Below, one piece after another: positions 6,085-7,463 of a stretch of 7,463 nt of DNA. The notes under the pieces were generated by a model, which was not told the DNA's origin, ran no database searches, and was given only the letters and a program-made list of their open reading frames with translations. Every line of letters starts with the position of its first letter. The stretch's first letter is position 1. This DNA comes from Gammaproteobacteria bacterium. Lineage in GTDB: Bacteria; Pseudomonadota; Gammaproteobacteria; Steroidobacterales; Steroidobacteraceae. The position numbers and the translations under genes were made by a program. The stretch spans positions 1-7,463 of the forward strand of contig DAIDKA010000291.1 of NCBI GenBank assembly GCA_027451085.1, in the 5' to 3' direction.

Positions 6085-7059
6085 TCAGTCCTCCGCAACG
6101 CAGGGGTTGCGCTGGGTGCCCAGGCCGCTGATGGTGCCTTCAATCACATCGCCGGGCTTGAGATGCACGCCGAACGCAGCGCCGTTACCGTATGGCGATC
6201 CGGTGCAGATCAGATCTCCCGGCATCAGCACCACCCGGTCCGACAGATAAGCTATCTGCCGCTCGATGCCGATCATCATGTCCGCGGTGGACTCGTTCTG
6301 GTAGGTTTTGCCATTGACGGCAAGGCGGATGTTCAAAGCATAGGGGTCGGACACAAAGCGACGCGGAACCAGCATCGGCCCGAACGGCAGGAAAGTCGGA
6401 AAGCTCTTGCCTGACAGCCAATCCGCGCCAAGTCCGCCGCTGTCGCGGCGAAACACCAGATCGCGCGCGGTCACGTCATTGACCACGGCGTAGCCGGCCA
6501 CATGAGCCATCGCCGTCGCAGCGGTTACGTGGTGGGCCCGTCGGCCTATCACGACCCCCAGTTCCAGCTCCCAATCGGGTTTCAGGACATTGCGCGGCAG
6601 CACCACCGCATCCTGCGGTCCGACCACCGCTGCAGGCAGTTTGATGAAGCAGTACGGGTCGCTGTTGCGCGCCCGCGCATCCATCATCTGCTCAGCGCGC
6701 TGCCGTAGTTGCTCCGGCGACAGGTTTTCCTGACCCGGGGGCCGCATCGCCGGGTCACCCATGATCAAGCCGATGACATGCTTGCGGTAGTTGGCTCCGG
6801 TGCAGAATACCTGCCCCGGAACATGCGGTGCGGTCAAGCGCACACGCTCCAGCGCAACGCCTGCGCTGGCCGGCAGGTCCTGCGCCAGGGCCCCAAGCCG
6901 CTCGAGGGCGCTGTCCCAATCCTGCAGCAGCTGCTGCACGGTGCGCAGCTCTCCCAACGGCGCCAGCGCGTGCACCCGCTCCCCGACGACGAGCGCCGCG
7001 GCCGGGCCGGACTCATCGCATAGGGTTGCCAGTCCGAATGGCACGCTGTCGTTCGACAT
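6085..7059 (-). CDS. FAH-domain (FAHD) hydrolase/hydratase
   Basis: This 324-residue protein belongs to the smaller FAH-domain family, which includes fumarylpyruvate hydrolase, 2-oxohept-3-ene-dioate hydratase and acylpyruvases. An N-terminal domain of about 75 residues precedes the catalytic part. Motifs in order are CTGANYRKHVIG (86-97, with the lid His H94), FIKLPAAVVGP (138-148), WELELGVVIGR (163-173, metal ligands E164 and E166), VVNDVTARDL (192-201, D195), LSGKSFPTFLPFGP (215-228, K218) and MPGDLICTGSPYGNG (279-293). Residues 98-136 form a long charged helical insertion in the lid region, longer than in many relatives. It follows the monooxygenase gene by 12 bp, and its GAGGA ribosome site overlaps that gene's stop. 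This suggests a route in which the flavin enzyme makes a hydroxylated intermediate and, after ring opening, this enzyme acts on the 2-oxo acid. The exact reaction is not known. Confidence 0.9.
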   Translation of the reverse strand: MSNDSVPFGLATLCDESGPAAALVVGERVHALAPLGELRTVQQLLQDWDSALERLGALAQDLPASAGVALERVRLTAPHVPGQVFCTGANYRKHVIGLIMGDPAMRPPGQENLSPEQLRQRAEQMMDARARNSDPYCFIKLPAAVVGPQDAVVLPRNVLKPDWELELGVVIGRRAHHVTAATAMAHVAGYAVVNDVTARDLVFRRDSGGLGADWLSGKSFPTFLPFGPMLVPRRFVSDPYALNIRLAVNGKTYQNESTADMMIGIERQIAYLSDRVVLMPGDLICTGSPYGNGAAFGVHLKPGDVIEGTISGLGTQRNPCVAED

Positions 7060-7068
7060 GAATGGTCT

Positions 7069-7073
7069 TCCTC
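7069..7073 (-). promoter_or_regulatory. Shine-Dalgarno of the FAH-domain gene
   Basis: The minus strand reads GAGGA nine bases before the ATG at 7059, overlapping the TGA stop (7072-7074) of the upstream monooxygenase gene. This supports the start and a shared transcript. Confidence 0.6.
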
Positions 7074-7463
7074 AGAATGGCTGTTGCAGCTGCGCGATCG
7101 TGGTCCCGAGCATCTGGGTGGCCTGCCGCTGATCGCCGCCCGACATCTCGATCTCACCGATGCGCACGGAGTTCTCCACGATCAGCTGCGCGCGCGGCAA
7201 CCGTCTGGCGGTGAACGCGGCCAGCGCCTCGGTCACACTTGCGTGCGCGGCCAGTTCCTGCGCCAGCACCAGGGCGTCTTCGACCCCCAGGCCGGCGCCG
7301 GCGGCCATGTGAGGAGTCGTGCCATGCACGGCGTCCCCCACCAGGACGATCCGGCCCTGGTACCAGGGCGGGCTTTGCAGGTACCACTCCAGTGGCCGGT
7401 AGGTCACCAGTGACTGCCCGCCGAGCTGGTCGCGCAGCCGGGCGATGGACCCACCGTATGGGG
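7072..7463 (-). CDS. Group A FAD-dependent aromatic monooxygenase, C-terminal part (5' end outside window)
   Basis: This is the last 129 residues of a class A flavoprotein monooxygenase, the family of 4-hydroxybenzoate, salicylate and 3-hydroxybenzoate hydroxylases, which insert an oxygen into an aromatic ring using NAD(P)H and O2. The visible part has GRIVLVGDAVHGTTPHMAAG, the GD motif that binds the FAD ribityl chain. It is followed by AGLGVEDALVLAQEL, corresponding to the GxG...EDA segment of the family, and a helical C-terminal tail (AAFTARRLPRAQLIVENSVR). The N-terminal dinucleotide-binding GxGxxG and the NAD(P)H region lie outside the window. The open frame continues to the right edge, so a GTG at 7407 is internal. 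It is the first gene of a unit that also contains the FAH-domain hydrolase, 12 bp downstream. Hydroxylated substrate identity cannot be determined here. Confidence 0.88.
   Translation of the reverse strand, partial: PYGGSIARLRDQLGGQSLVTYRPLEWYLQSPPWYQGRIVLVGDAVHGTTPHMAAGAGLGVEDALVLAQELAAHASVTEALAAFTARRLPRAQLIVENSVRIGEIEMSGGDQRQATQMLGTTIAQLQQPF

Noticed and set aside
1..7463. CRISPR array, insertion sequence, tRNA or phage genes
   Set aside because: No regularly spaced repeats, transposase or integrase motifs, terminal inverted repeats or tRNA-like cloverleaf were seen. The window is almost completely filled by metabolic genes.

Overview
The window is dense, GC-rich bacterial DNA with almost no intergenic space. 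Codon use, the strong GGAGG-type ribosome sites and the protein families suggest a high-GC proteobacterium (beta- or gammaproteobacterial in feel). No rRNA, tRNA, mobile element or CRISPR is visible, so the taxonomic placement is only an inference.

Layout. Positions 1-569 (+) hold the 3' end of an MFS transporter that runs off the left edge. It converges on a five-gene minus-strand operon, transcribed right to left: an MBL-fold metallohydrolase (4349-5335), a full-length fumarylacetoacetase homologue (3061-4359), an ACMSD-type amidohydrolase/decarboxylase (2015-3064), and the A (1228-1980) and B (603-1244) subunits of a 3-oxoacid CoA-transferase. Three of the four junctions overlap (11, 4 and 17 bp), and the fourth has a short gap with a strong Shine-Dalgarno. 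A TetR-family regulator (5443-6075, +) diverges from this operon across a 107-bp region. That region contains a perfect 8-bp inverted repeat (5399-5424) sitting on a putative -10 box. The regulator converges on a second minus-strand unit: a partial group A FAD monooxygenase (7072-7463, off the right edge) followed 12 bp later by a smaller FAH-domain hydrolase (6085-7059).

How it fits together. The set looks like a catabolic locus for an aromatic or other cyclic/polyketide-like compound. A flavin hydroxylase acts on the ring. The hydrolases (amidohydrolase, MBL, FAH-domain) carry out decarboxylation, ester/lactone opening or C-C cleavage. The FAH homologue cleaves a 1,3-diketo acid, and the CoA-transferase activates the released 3-oxoacid for thiolysis. 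Fumarylacetoacetase plus succinyl-CoA:3-oxoacid CoA-transferase is the logic of the lower homogentisate pathway. However, the expected homogentisate dioxygenase and maleylacetoacetate isomerase are not in the window, and the FAH homologue has lost two substrate-contacting tyrosines while keeping its catalytic and metal residues. A related route for a different substrate is therefore the more interesting reading. No ring-cleavage enzyme is visible, so the actual substrate cannot be read from this window.
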